NCBI GenBank assembly: GCA_018398765.1
Contig: JAHBMJ010001399.1
Coordinates: 10,001-31,196 of the forward strand
DNA length: 21,196 bases
Direction: 5' to 3'
Source of the DNA: Chromera velia
Taxonomy: Eukaryota; Sar; Chromeraceae
The notes beneath the pieces were generated by a model. That model saw only the letters and a list, made by a program, of their open reading frames with translations, made no database searches and had not been told where the DNA came from. The position numbers were made by a program, and so were the translations under genes. This document shows, one piece after another, positions 9,246 to 17,692 of the stretch. Numbering within the stretch: the stretch's first letter is position 1; each line of letters starts with the position of its first letter.

Positions 9246-9704
9246 CTAGCTGCTACTTGGTGGATACTGCTGGGTTGTCATGCTGTCTTTTGTTTTTCTT
9301 GGTGCTGCCCTCCTGTCTTCCTCACCGAGTCTCCTCCACACCTTCCAGCAGCCTCTTTCATTTATTTTAGCTCTTATGTTCTCCACCTTTCTCTTTTCTG
9401 CCTTCCGTTGCTTTTTTGTCACCGCGTTTCTCAGTGCTCTCTCTATCATGACTAACTGTTTTCTCCTCTCCTCGTATGCTTCTCTCAATCTTTCTCCTTC
9501 CTGAGCGGAGGTGCTGCTCTCCTTTTCTCGTTTATCCCTCTGCTCTCTTTCTGCTTTCAGGCCTCTGATTTCCTCTCTTACTTTTCTTTCTATTCTTCTA
9601 AGTTTTCTTATTTGCTTTCTTCCTTCCCTTCTTAGCGCTTCTGCTGTCTTTTCTCTCCTCTCCCTTTTTCTTTGTTCTTTCTTCTCCTTCCTTATTCTCC
9701 ACAT
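9246..9704 (-). pseudogene. LINE ORF2 linker, basic coiled-coil region
   Basis: A 152-residue frame composed almost wholly of Arg, Lys and Glu with Ile/Leu/Val spacing (for example KQIRKLRRIERKVREEIRG), followed by a WRRLGEEDRRA segment. It lies between the endonuclease and the reverse transcriptase, where LINEs carry a long charged helical region. The plus-strand frames over the same bases are Ser/Phe/Leu-rich shadows of it. Confidence 0.65.
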
Positions 9705-10029
9705 AAAGGTTTTCTCTCAGATGTGTTAGAATTTCTGGTATGTTTTGTCGAGCAAGTCTTTCTTTATTTCTTCTCCCTCTTCCATATCCATTGCTTTCTG
9801 AAAGACCTCACTCACTTTTTCCTCCTTCACTCTTTTCTGAAGCTCTTAGAGGTACCTCTCTTCTCCTTCCTTTGTGAGCGTTCCCTTCCATCTTGGCTTG
9901 ATTTAATCTTCTCTTTTCTTATTTTTCTTTCTCTTTTCCCTCTTTTTTATCTTTCTTCACCTATCTTTTCTTCTTTTCTTTTTGTTCTATTCTTAGTTGG
10001 CTTCGTTTTCTTCCTCGTTTCCTCTTCTC

Positions 10030-10943
10030 TCACCGCTCACATTCTCTCTTTCTAGCTTCTTCCCTCAGGACTAATCTAAGAGCTGAATGGTCTGACCGAG
10101 CTGAGCATACACAAAATACAGAAAAAAGAAGAACAGATGGCAGAAACACAGGAGACATACATGCATAGTCGATCAAGGACCTCCCTCTGTCTCCCCCCCT
10201 GTCAAAGATAAACGATCCATCGAAGTTGAAGGCTACCTTCTCCCCCCTTTCTTCGACCGCACACCGCCTCAGTCCATTCAGAGAAACAATGCCCACCGTT
10301 TCACAAAAATGAATAAAAACCCTTCCTTTCATGTTCTCCGTCTCGTCTTCAGACTCCCTCTCCAGTCTGAAAACTTCCTCTCTCCTGCCTGTTTGTGCCA
10401 ACTCTTCCCCTAGAATTAAGCTTCTCTCCCTCTTTTCCCTGTCCAAACTATCAGAGGAGTTTTCTTTCCAGTGCGGGCGTTGAAGTCCCCCATCATGCAG
10501 ACCTTTGAGAATCTGCTTTCTCCTTTTCTTTCTCTCTCTGCTCTTTTCTCTTCAATTCTCTCTGCCAAATTGTTGAGGTATGTCTTATTTGTGTAGTTCG
10601 ACTCAGAGTCTTTATGGGGGTCATACAAGCCAACGAAGAGCGGGAAGCCTGGTGCTTCTGCAAATACCGCTATCTCCATTGCTCTTTCTATTGTAAAGCC
10701 CAGCTCTCTTGCCTTTCTGCTCATCAACACCATCACCCCCCCTGTTGTTATCACTTTTCTTCCTTCCCTTACTAATGGGAAATTCGTTCTTTATAGTCTT
10801 CCTCCATTCACACTGCACACAGTGACTGTCCTCTCTGTTCTAGTTTCATTCATAAAAAGGATGTTAGCTCCTTTTGTTTCTTCTATGAAAAGCGGGCTTT
10901 GCACCAAATTCTCCGTTCTTCCTCTTACGTTCAGAGCCCACAT
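10030..10943 (-). pseudogene. LINE APE-type endonuclease, broken
   Basis: Three overlapping frames carry one domain. From 10943: MWALNVRGR...NILFMNETR, the N-terminal WNVRG and N/E motif of APE-like LINE endonucleases. From 10754: GGVMVLMSRK, VGLYDPHKD and MMGDFNART, the last being the GDFN catalytic signature. From 10446: SLIDYACMS and, near 10060, SDHSALRLVL, the conserved terminal SDH. The domain normally nicks target DNA to prime reverse transcription. The frame changes at about 10791/10754 and at 10446-10416 show it is broken at least twice. Confidence 0.82.
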
Positions 10944-11007
10944 CTCTACTCCTTTGTCTTTCTTGTTTTGTTTGCTTTTCCTGTTCGTCACGAGGGAAGA
11001 CGAAAAA

Positions 11008-11232
11008 AAAAATGGAAGAAGAGGAAGACGAAGAAGAGGAAGAAGAGGAAGAAGAGGAAGAAGAAGAAAAAGAAGAAGAAGAAGAAGAAGAAGGAGAAGA
11101 AAAAGAAGAAGGAGAAGAAGAAGAAAAAGAAGAAGAGGAAATAGGAGGAGGAGAAGAAGAGGAGGAGGAGGGAGAAGAAGAAGAAAAAGAAGAAGAAGAA
11201 GAAGAAGAAGAAGAAGAAAAAGAAGAAGAAAT
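11008..11232. repeat. (GAA)n/(TTC)n microsatellite, imperfect
   Basis: About 220 bp of GAA/GGA/AAA triplets on the plus strand, such as GAAGAAGAAGAAGAAG, with GAG and AAA interruptions. It produces long Glu-, Lys-, Ser- or Leu-homopolymer frames in all directions, which are not genes. It lies just upstream of the LINE endonuclease. Confidence 0.95.
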
Positions 11233-11411
11233 CTTCCGGCGGTCTGGCCTCTTCCCACCCCTCCCTCCCCGCACTCTTTCTTTCCCCCGCCAGTGCCGGG
11301 GAAAGAGGAACAAAAACAAAGAGACTCAGAGGAAAAAGAAAAACAAGAAAAAGATCTAGAAGAAGTAGTGAAGCTGTAAGGAGATGGACCTGGTAGGGGA
11401 TAATGAGGCAA

Positions 11412-11671
11412 AGAAGCTCAAACGGAATAGGAAAGAGAAGAACATACACATGAACACATGTTGGCATGCATTTGTTCATCTTTGTGAATTAAACTATTCT
11501 CCTTCTCTGATGAGCCTTCAATTTTTGAGGAGAAAGAGAAGCCAAACCAGGGTCCGTCTTGCTCGGATGTGTTGATCGAGAATGGATGTATGCTGCAGAA
11601 ACATCTGGGATGTTCGAGGGTGTTTTCTGGTTCTTTCTTTCTGGGAGGGCCATAATCTACATCCCAAGAGT
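11412..11671. other. Gap between LINE fragments
   Basis: No gene is supported. The sequence lies between the triplet repeat and the next minus-strand frame and may be LINE 5' UTR or inter-ORF spacer. No motif was recognised. Confidence 0.4.
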
Positions 11672-12037
11672 CTAACTGAAAGGGAATAAAATCGTTTTTT
11701 TCTTTTTTGTCCTTCCTTGGACTCTCTTTCCCTCCTCTCCTCTTCCTAACAAAAATCCTCTACCTTTTCTCACTTGGTTTCTCTCCGTCTTCCCTACAGG
11801 TAGATTGGTCTTTTCTCTATTCGGAGTTGCCCTGTTCTTCTCTGTGCACTTACCTTCACATCGTTCTACACACAAAGGAGGGTACAAAGGGGGGGGAACA
11901 CACTGGTCTACATTTTTTTTCAGTGAGTATGAAAGAGAGTTGGAGGGTAGCGAGGAACATGGCCGAGGCTCGTCTAATCGACACACCTGTATAGGGACTG
12001 CCCCTTGCAAAGCAGTCCCACTCCCTCCCCCTTGCAT
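11672..12037 (-). pseudogene. Possible LINE ORF1 fragment (basic, Cys-containing)
   Basis: A 121-residue frame with a basic C-terminal half (about a quarter Lys/Arg) and cysteines around CVPPP...LCVERCEGKC. LINE ORF1 proteins are often basic RNA-binding proteins, and the frame lies upstream of ORF2 on the same strand. No family motif is clear, so the link is by position and composition only. Confidence 0.3.
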
Positions 12038-12088
12038 CAGCTCGGGGTCTCCAGTGAGCTTCTCCTCCCTGCGCTTAGGCCGGCCAAG

Positions 12089-12502
12089 CTAATTTGTAGA
12101 GGAAAAAGAGTCTCGACTATTCGGAGCGGAAGAATAAAAATTTCTACATATTTTTTTTGAAAGAGTGTGCAACTCATTGGGGGCTCCACAGGTGGTCTCA
12201 TGATTTGGTGTGCCTCCTTCCATCTCCTCCCTTTCCTCACTCAGTGCCCAAAACTTGTTCTTTCTTAAAACATCGGACTCAGATGGAGCCTTTCTGGTAT
12301 ACTTTCTCTTTGTCCTCTGTCTCTCGATTTTTCTCAGTTCTTCCCCGAGCCCCATCTTTTCTACCTTCTCTATCGTGTCTCTCACTGTCCACTCGATTAT
12401 CTCTGCCTCTAACAACTTCACCCAGGTATTTTTCTTGAGGTCCAGGTATTTTTGTTCAAATTTTTTAATCTTATTCATCCCAGATGTAATGAGCTTACGC
12501 AT
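12089..12502 (-). pseudogene. Possible LINE ORF1 N-terminal fragment (coiled coil)
   Basis: A 137-residue frame beginning with a strongly helical, heptad-like, Lys/Glu-rich segment of about 75 residues (KIKKFEQKYLDLKKNTWVK..., EKVEKMGLGEELRKIERQ). It is on the LINE strand and just upstream of the other candidate ORF1 piece. N-terminal coiled coils are common in LINE ORF1 proteins. The 35-40 residues at the C-terminal end are less convincing. An unrelated host pseudogene is possible. Confidence 0.35.
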
Positions 12503-12556
12503 AACTCATGGAATGTTGTTTGTCGATCAGCATTTGTCAGCCATGTCAAGCCCCTT

Positions 12557-12804
12557 CAACCTCCCTGAACCTCAGTACCACTTGAAAAAATATAATCAAG
12601 ATCATCTCTATCTGCGGCATCTTTTTTCAAGAGACCGTTCACAGCTGCGGCATAGATAGTTAAGACACCGTCCAGATATGCGGCTTTGGCTTTCAAGACA
12701 CCATAAATGATCCGCGCCTGCGGCGCGGACTTTCAAGCTTATCCAAAAATGCAGCCTGAACTTTTAAGTGCTAGGTCAAGTGGTAGTTTGGTTCAGGGAG
12801 GTTG
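12557..12804. mobile_element. MITE, 248 bp, with 29-bp inverted ends and 5-bp target duplication
   Basis: The ends are inverted repeats at 12557-12585 and 12776-12804, matching at 26 of 29 positions; both begin CAACCTCCCTGAACC and end TACCACTTGA. They are flanked by CCCTT at 12552-12556 and at 12805-12809, a 5-bp target-site duplication. There is no coding capacity. The inside is made of degenerate tandem units. The superfamily is undetermined: 5-bp duplications are known for Transib, but the CAACC terminus is not diagnostic. Confidence 0.85.
12606..12770. repeat. Five degenerate ~33-bp tandem units inside the MITE
   Basis: Successive units share a TGCGGC core followed about 12-16 bases later by TTCAAG(A)(CACC) or a variant: CTGCGGCAT...TTCAAGAGACC, CTGCGGCAT...GTTAAGACACC, ATGCGGCT...TTCAAGACACC, CTGCGGCG...TTCAAGC, ATGCAGCC...TTTAAG. 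Spacing is 33-34 bases, so the filler of the MITE appears to be an expanded repeat and not a deleted transposase gene. Confidence 0.65.
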
Positions 12805-12809
12805 CCCTT

Positions 12810-13505
12810 TCATAATGGACGCCGTGCCCTATATAGGCCTTGCCCTTGCTAGCCTTTGCATATAGGCCCTTGCCGGCATTTTGCTAAAACATATGCTAAT
12901 ATATGCTTTAAAAAAATATTATGACATCCTAAAACCATGCTTCAATCTACAGGCTTCTCTATTCAGAGACTCTTCCCTGCTTCTGATTTTTTTTTATCAT
13001 GCAGGGCGGCTTTGCAGGCTGCAATTTATGAAGCCTGGTCGTGTAAATGCGGAGGCCTCTCTCTGAAAGTAAAATCAGTAAATGCAAAGATCGAAACTTT
13101 TTTTAACCGTGCTAGGGGGCCATCGCAGGGCGGCTGGCTGCGGCTCGGGCGGGGCGCCGCAGGGTCCGGCAACGACGCCTGGCGTGAGACGGCGAGACGG
13201 CATCGTGGAGTATGAAATTTCCCGTCTCAGTTTGACTGTTTGAGCTTGCACTGTTGCTCGCCTCGATCTACTTGCATCGATCGCAATGACGTGCAGCTAT
13301 GTGCAGCTTGGGCAGACGTACTGCCACTAGCTGAGTCAAAAACTCAAAAATCGCCTCACTTGATCGAGGTACACAGATCCTCTGATAAGCGCTCGATCGA
13401 GGCGTCTTTGAGCTCTCAGGTATTTCAGATCAAATCGAGACAAAGAATCTTCTCCGTGTGCTTTCTCTGCTGTGTCCTTTCTTCGCGGTACCTGCATGTA
13501 TCAGG
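12810..13505. other. Upstream region of the phosphatase gene
   Basis: No gene is supported. It holds short repeats (CCTTGCC and TATAGGCC at 12828-12875), an AT-rich patch (12885-12925) and, nearer the gene, several CGATCGA-like motifs (13260-13400). The phosphatase frame is open back to an ATG at 13458, but those extra 16 residues are hydrophobic and unlike the protein. The sequence TCAG just before 13506 could be a splice acceptor if a 5' UTR intron exists. Confidence 0.4.
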
Positions 13506-14039
13506 ATGAGCGACGGCGCCCCGTATAATTATTCTGCGGCGACAAGCACAGAGTCGCTGGTATTCATCGCAGAAAGGCCGTCTTATGACAAGGATCGCGA
13601 ATCCAAAGGCGCAGCATCAGCTGAGTCAATCCCTGCGTGGGTGTCTTTCATGAAAGAGCACGGGATCCGCAGAGTCTTCAGTGCGCTCGGAGACGATGAG
13701 GTCGAATGGTACCCGATCGACATCGATGCCGAGATGGTACGCAGCTTTGGAGAGGGAAAATACGTTCGGTCCTCTGTGTATGCCGACGGTGCCTTCGAAA
13801 AGGCGCTAGCTCTGGTGAAGGGAGCGATCGAGTCGAAGGAGCCCGTGGTGATTCACTGTTCGGGTGGAGGGGGGCGTGCCTCAGTGGTTGCGGCAGCCTG
13901 CCTGGCCGCCTCGCGAGGGATGACCCCGGAAGCTGCCGCCGCAGGCATAATGGAGAAAGCGGAAGCTGCGGGTGCGAGGCGGCGAGTTGACGTCACCACA
14001 GTACAACGCTTCATGGCGAGGGGGACTCTGAAGCCATAG
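13506..14039 (+). CDS. Cysteine-dependent protein phosphatase, dual-specificity type (177 aa)
   Basis: The P-loop H-C-S-G-G-G-G-R (His117, Cys118, Arg124) fits the HCX5R signature of cysteine phosphatases; Cys forms the phospho-enzyme and Arg binds phosphate. Upstream, EWYPIDID (about 67-74) is where the general-acid Asp is expected, and SLVFIAERPS (17-26) plus AWVSFMKEHGIRRVFSAL (44-61) resemble the N-terminal strands of small atypical dual-specificity phosphatases, including prokaryote-like ones. The residues after Arg are Ala-Ser instead of the common Thr-Gly or Ser, so the usual hydroxyl beside the catalytic Cys is displaced by one. The C-terminus is Ala-rich helical. The ATG at 13506 was chosen because similarity-like sequence begins shortly after; 13458 is the alternative. 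No intron is needed and no targeting peptide is evident. The substrate is unknown. Confidence 0.75.
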   Translation: MSDGAPYNYSAATSTESLVFIAERPSYDKDRESKGAASAESIPAWVSFMKEHGIRRVFSALGDDEVEWYPIDIDAEMVRSFGEGKYVRSSVYADGAFEKALALVKGAIESKEPVVIHCSGGGGRASVVAAACLAASRGMTPEAAAAGIMEKAEAAGARRRVDVTTVQRFMARGTLKP

Positions 14040-15119
14040 GGATGGCAGGGGAGCTCAGCCGGGTGAAGTGGAGAGAGCACGCTGATAGATAGAGAGAGAC
14101 ACAGACTCGGGGCGATATGATAGAGGGACTGTCTTGCACTTTTGCTCCTGAGACATGACGTGCGTGGCTGGCGTGTGTGCGGTTGTCCTCTGTTGCTTGC
14201 ACAGGACCGGGAATCTCCGTTTGTGACATTCGGCCTATGATTCAGGTATTGTCAGATGTTCAGGATTGGGAAGGCTCGAGCTTTCGATGTTGTCTTTTCA
14301 GCGTGCGATGAGAAAAGAAACTGCGGTTGACTAAGAATGTGGTCCGGGAGGGAAAGGAGTGTGTCTGAAGGACTTTCCAAGCGGCTGAGGTGAAGGAGTG
14401 CGATTGGAGTATGTGACTGAAAGAGTGCGGCTGATCGGCGCAAAAAGGGAAAGCATGCGGTTGAGGAAAATGTGTGGTAGAGACGGACGAACGCGCAGCA
14501 ATGGAGCACCCGAAGCTCGCGTTCACTGATGAATCAGAGTTGCTTGTCTCTGTGAGCACGAATGCGGCTGCGCGAGGGTGTGTGCGTTGCATGATGAATG
14601 GAAAGAATTTGTGTGAGACAGACCTAAGGCTTTGTGACGGTAGTTTGATGGAGATGAACGAAGACTGACTGAAAACGATTCTTTCCATGCATCTTCTCAA
14701 TGTCTCGATCTCTCTTGCAATCTCTCTCTGTCTCTGTCTCTGACACACTGATACACGCTGACTGTTCGTGTCTCTCTCACCCTCCTTGATTGGATTTCGT
14801 GCATTGAGCTTTGGTGGCTGGTTTCTTGAGGTCTGTGGATCGGTTGTTCCCATACAAACGATCGCGCACAAATGTTCTTTGAGTGGGGGCAGATGAAACG
14901 TGCATGGCTTTGCGGTGCAAAGGCATCCATTGGCCTCCATTCGGGAACCGATGCTGTTGATGCGGTGAGTGACCATGCCTTGCGGGGCTGCGTAAATAGA
15001 ATGAGCGCGCGCGTCGTCCAATCATGACACTGTGTCTTCCCTGAAATCGGCCGTTGCATCTGAGTTGCATTAGCTTCTGTGCCTATAGTTCTGTGCGCGT
15101 GTGTCGAAAGGGATTCTGT
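14040..15119. other. Non-coding stretch 3' of the phosphatase gene
   Basis: No gene is supported. It includes the phosphatase 3' UTR, a GAGAGAGA patch (14085-14100), CT-rich sequence (14700-14780) and a region at 14310-14475 where GAGTGCG(A/G)(T/C)TG-like motifs recur irregularly. A 253-residue minus-strand frame (15021-14260) spans it, but it is Ser/His/Arg-rich with no domain and no flanking splice logic. Confidence 0.5.
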
Positions 15120-15547
15120 CGACGTAAAGGCTACGGTAAAGCTAGACGTAAAGGTTCATCGCCAGGCAAACGGGGTTTTTCCAAATTTTTAGTATAGCTA
15201 CTAAGTATACGTATATACTATATAGTACATTTAGTAGACCATGTAGGCATGCAGGTCCCTAGCAGATCGACCTAGCCTCCTGAGAATATATATATGCGGC
15301 CCGGCCGGTACGTTATGTTGGTCCATTGTTGGATAAATCTCCAACTGGATGTGTTAACTTATTATAGTCTTATATATACGTATTCTGGTAGGGTATGTAC
15401 TACTATAGTAAATATATAAAGTAATTAGAATTATAGAATTTACTATACTAAGTTTAGAAGTTTAAATGAAAATTAAATTTTGTAAGGAGCTTAATTCAGT
15501 TTTATGAGTTTAATTTGAGTTTCCTAGTTATATAGTTTCCTATCGTT
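15120..15547. other. AT-rich stretch left of the hAT element
   Basis: Strongly AT-rich sequence with many TATA/TACGTATA palindromic runs (15190-15230, 15370-15420). No frame of interest. It matches in base composition the stretch right of the hAT element (17148-17460), and the two were contiguous before insertion. Its nature (old transposon, matrix-attachment-like DNA or degenerate repeat) cannot be told. Confidence 0.5.
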
Positions 15548-15567
15548 TAGGGCTGGGAAAAGGTTCA

Positions 15568-15641
15568 TTGAGAAAAGGTTCAAATCTGAAAAAGTGAACC
15601 TGTTGAACCTGTTTTGAACCTGTTTTAAACCTGTTTTGGAG
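15568..15641. repeat. Left subterminal repeats of the hAT element
   Basis: Motifs AGGTTCA (two), GTGAACCTG, TTGAACCTG, TTTTGAACCTG and TTTTAAACCTG in close succession. The same GAACCTG unit recurs near the right end, so these are probable transposase-binding sites. Confidence 0.7.
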
Positions 15642-15773
15642 GCCAGACGCGTGGCCACTGGCACAAGGCCAGCCAGGCCCGCGCCGCCCGCGGCCGATAT
15701 GGGTGAAATAAGGAGCCGGAGCCGCGCGCACAGTAACTGTTCCCAGCCGGTTCAATCTATTATGTCGGACAGA

Positions 15774-15825
15774 CGCATGTCAGCATATGTCAGCATCATA
15801 TGTCAGCATGAAAACTCATGCTGAC
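15774..15825. repeat. TGTCAGCAT repeats ending in a perfect hairpin
   Basis: Three direct copies of TGTCAGCAT are followed by the inverse sequence. The last copy forms a perfect 10-bp stem, GTCAGCATGA (15802-15811) with TCATGCTGAC (15816-15825), around a 4-base loop AAAC. It lies inside the hAT element. Confidence 0.75.
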
Positions 15826-16421
15826 GGTTGCAAAAATGAAGAAGTACACTGTACACGTGACTTACCAAGTTTTCTACTTACAAAGCCCCACATCAAAACA
15901 GACAGTCTCCACTGAAGGAATGAGGAAGTATAGAGTTTGTTTGACAGCAGTCTGCATGACAGTGTAATTGACAATATCTTTTTGGAGGGGCTGCTTCAGA
16001 CTCGTGCCGGCAGCAGTCCCTCTGCTTGCTTCCGCTACTGCCGTCTCCAGATCTTTTTTTTTGAACTCCCAGCTACAAGAAGGCTACCCATGGGTCTGAC
16101 CTCTTTCACTGTACAACCCTTTTTCATTCTCTTTATTGAAAAAAATTCCAAGCAAGTGGAGGGGGGGCTGCCGCTGCGGGGGGGGAGGAGGGGAAGGCCC
16201 CTCCTAGGGCCCCTCCCGCCATTCTGCAGAGCTACCAGCACCCTAAGAGGGGTGATGTGTTAATATTCCGCTGCGGGCCAAACGCCCTCTTTGTTGGTAT
16301 GCAGGGAAAGCTTGAGATTGTGTGCACCTTTTCTAAGAGGGGGGTTCCAACGATAACGGTACGATGGTTAGAAATTTCATACATGGGGACTGAGTATAAC
16401 ACCGGGTAGGCTCCGAAGTGG

Positions 16422-16793
16422 ATGAGAGGGGGGTTGAACAAGAATGTTGCTCCTCATGCGAAGTACAAAGCAAGTGACACAATATTGCCAATTCATATGA
16501 TCGAGTGCACTGATGAATATTCGAAAACAGAGTTTCAATCCGATTTTATGTGGCAAAAGGTTGGAATGAATGTAAACCCAGATGTTTGGGTGCCACCCGC
16601 GGTAGCTAGGAGCGGTGGGGGCCATGGGGGGGAGCAGGGGGGGGGGGCAACAGGCCGGGCCGGGAGCAGCAGGTCAAAGAGGCGGCGGTGCACGAAGAGG
16701 GAGGGGGGGAGCAGGGGCCGCGGGGCAACCGGTGAGCAGATGAAAGAAAGAAAGAAACGCTGTGACGATCTTATGTTAACTAAATTGTCATGA
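16422..16793 (+). CDS. Unrecognised frame inside the hAT element (123 aa)
   Basis: The first 50 residues look protein-like (IHMIECTDEY..., DFMWQKVGMNVNPDVWVPP), while the second half is Gly/Arg-rich low complexity encoded by a G-homopolymer region. No transposase motif is visible. It might be a degenerate piece of a hAT transposase N-terminus or a captured host fragment; chance is also possible. Confidence 0.2.
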   Translation: MRGGLNKNVAPHAKYKASDTILPIHMIECTDEYSKTEFQSDFMWQKVGMNVNPDVWVPPAVARSGGGHGGEQGGGATGRAGSSRSKRRRCTKREGGSRGRGATGEQMKERKKRCDDLMLTKLS

Positions 16794-17039
16794 TTAATAC
16801 GATCATATATTAAATTTAATTATGGCATTTTCCAATTTTTTCAAGCTTTTTTGATTACTAATTTTCGACCATAAACAGTGAATAACTTGAGACTAATACC
16901 TAATGTGAGCATAAATATTGATTTAAACTATTTAAAAACACTACTAAGGCATAGATTCTATAATAAAACGTTCTAAAAATGCATTAAAGCCTAATTTAAA
17001 AACATAAGATAATATAAAAAAATGAGGTTTCTATTAATT

Positions 17040-17119
17040 AAAAGTGAACCTGTTTTTGAACCTGTTTTTAAACCTGATTCAGGTTCATTACTTCGAAGTG
17101 AACCTTGAACCTTGAACCT
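17040..17119. repeat. Right subterminal repeats of the hAT element
   Basis: GTGAACCTGTTTTTGAACCTG..., an AACCTGATTCAGGTT palindrome (about 17071-17085), then GAACCTTGAACCTTGAACC and AAACCTT, complementing the repeats at the left end. Confidence 0.7.
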
Positions 17120-17147
17120 TAAACCTTTTCCTAGCACTACTATCGTT

Positions 17148-17692
17148 AATGTTTTTTAGGGTTAGACTTGTTTTCGCCTAAGTTTTCGCCCATAACCACC
17201 TATACTAGCGTCATATATAGTCTCACGGTCTAACAGAGTCTGGGGGTCAGAGAGTATATCTATAGGGGTATATTAGATTACTAATGGTAAAATTTTATCA
17301 TATAACTGTTATAATTAATTACTCTACTGATCAGGGTTAAGTTAGAGTAACTGAGAGAAACTTAGAGTAACTTAGATCGAGTAAAGGTTGTAAGGCTCAC
17401 AACTTCGAGTCACAAGCAATCGCAAGATGCAGAATGTAAAGAAGAAGTAGTTTTTCCCCCCTCGTACCCTGAATCTCCACAACAAGGTCAAGTTACTTCC
17501 ATTTTGTTTTCACTCTCTCAAAGTATGCCCTGGCTGCCCGCTTCCTTCTGTGTAACCACTGGCAGCTCAAAACCAGGTCCTCAAGGATTCATTCCAAATA
17601 CCCACGTTTTCCTTAAAGCGCTCGTTTTCAATCCGAAAGTAGGTCTTAGCGGTGTTAAACCCGCCCCAACGTCGCACCCACCGAGCCGTGTG
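17148..17692. other. AT-rich stretch and 3' flank of the minus-strand gene
   Basis: 17148-17460 is AT-rich with repeated GAGTAACTTAGA-like motifs (17341-17380). 17461-17692 has normal composition and is the presumed 3' UTR of the minus-strand gene whose stop lies at 17693-17695. The frame at 17504-17833 on the plus strand is a shadow of that gene's last exon. Confidence 0.5.

Larger units (their letters stand above)
3923..11380 (-). mobile_element. Decayed LINE (non-LTR retrotransposon), interrupted by an LTR element
   Basis: Minus-strand coding fragments occur in the order expected for a LINE ORF2: an APE-type endonuclease (10943 to 10030), a basic coiled linker (9704-9246), reverse transcriptase (about 9223-8037), a C-terminal region (8089-7315), then after the nested LTR element (4829-7314) a CCHC-type zinc knuckle and basic tail (4828-4234). 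The 3' end runs to an ATCA-type tail at about 3923-3945. The fragments are in several frames with stops between them, so the copy is dead. The 5' limit is unclear: a GAA/TTC microsatellite sits upstream of the endonuclease, and further minus-strand frames up to 12502 may be its first ORF. Confidence 0.88.
15548..17139. mobile_element. Non-autonomous hAT-like DNA transposon, 1592 bp
   Basis: Terminal inverted repeats TAGGGCTGGGAAAAGGTTCA (15548-15567) and, on the other strand, TAGTGCTAGGAAAAGGTTTA (17139-17120) match at 17 of 20 positions and fit the TAGNG-type start of hAT elements. The 8-bp sequence CTATCGTT flanks both ends (15540-15547 and 17140-17147), the hAT target-duplication length. 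Many copies of (GT)GAACCTGTTTT and its complement lie just inside both ends, as expected for transposase-binding subterminal repeats. No intact transposase is present. Two small plus-strand frames (15937-16263, 16422-16793) might be remnants but show no hAT dimerisation or BED motif. Confidence 0.88.

Noticed and set aside
8529-9455. 308-residue open frame on the plus strand
   Set aside because: It is exactly antisense to the LINE reverse transcriptase and linker, is Ser/Phe/Leu-rich as expected for the complement of Lys/Glu/Arg codons, and has no domain.
10822-11379. Arg/Lys-, Glu- and Leu-homopolymer frames on both strands
   Set aside because: They are translations of the GAA/TTC microsatellite and change amino acid only with the frame chosen.
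14260-15021. 253-residue minus-strand frame
   Set aside because: No recognisable motif, biased Ser/His/Arg composition, and no splice sites or neighbouring exons to support it. The recurring HSF/HAF tetrapeptides come from a weak DNA repeat.
15571-15585. AGGTTCAAATCT as a tRNA box B
   Set aside because: It is one of the hAT subterminal repeats; no box A, acceptor stem or cloverleaf can be drawn around it.
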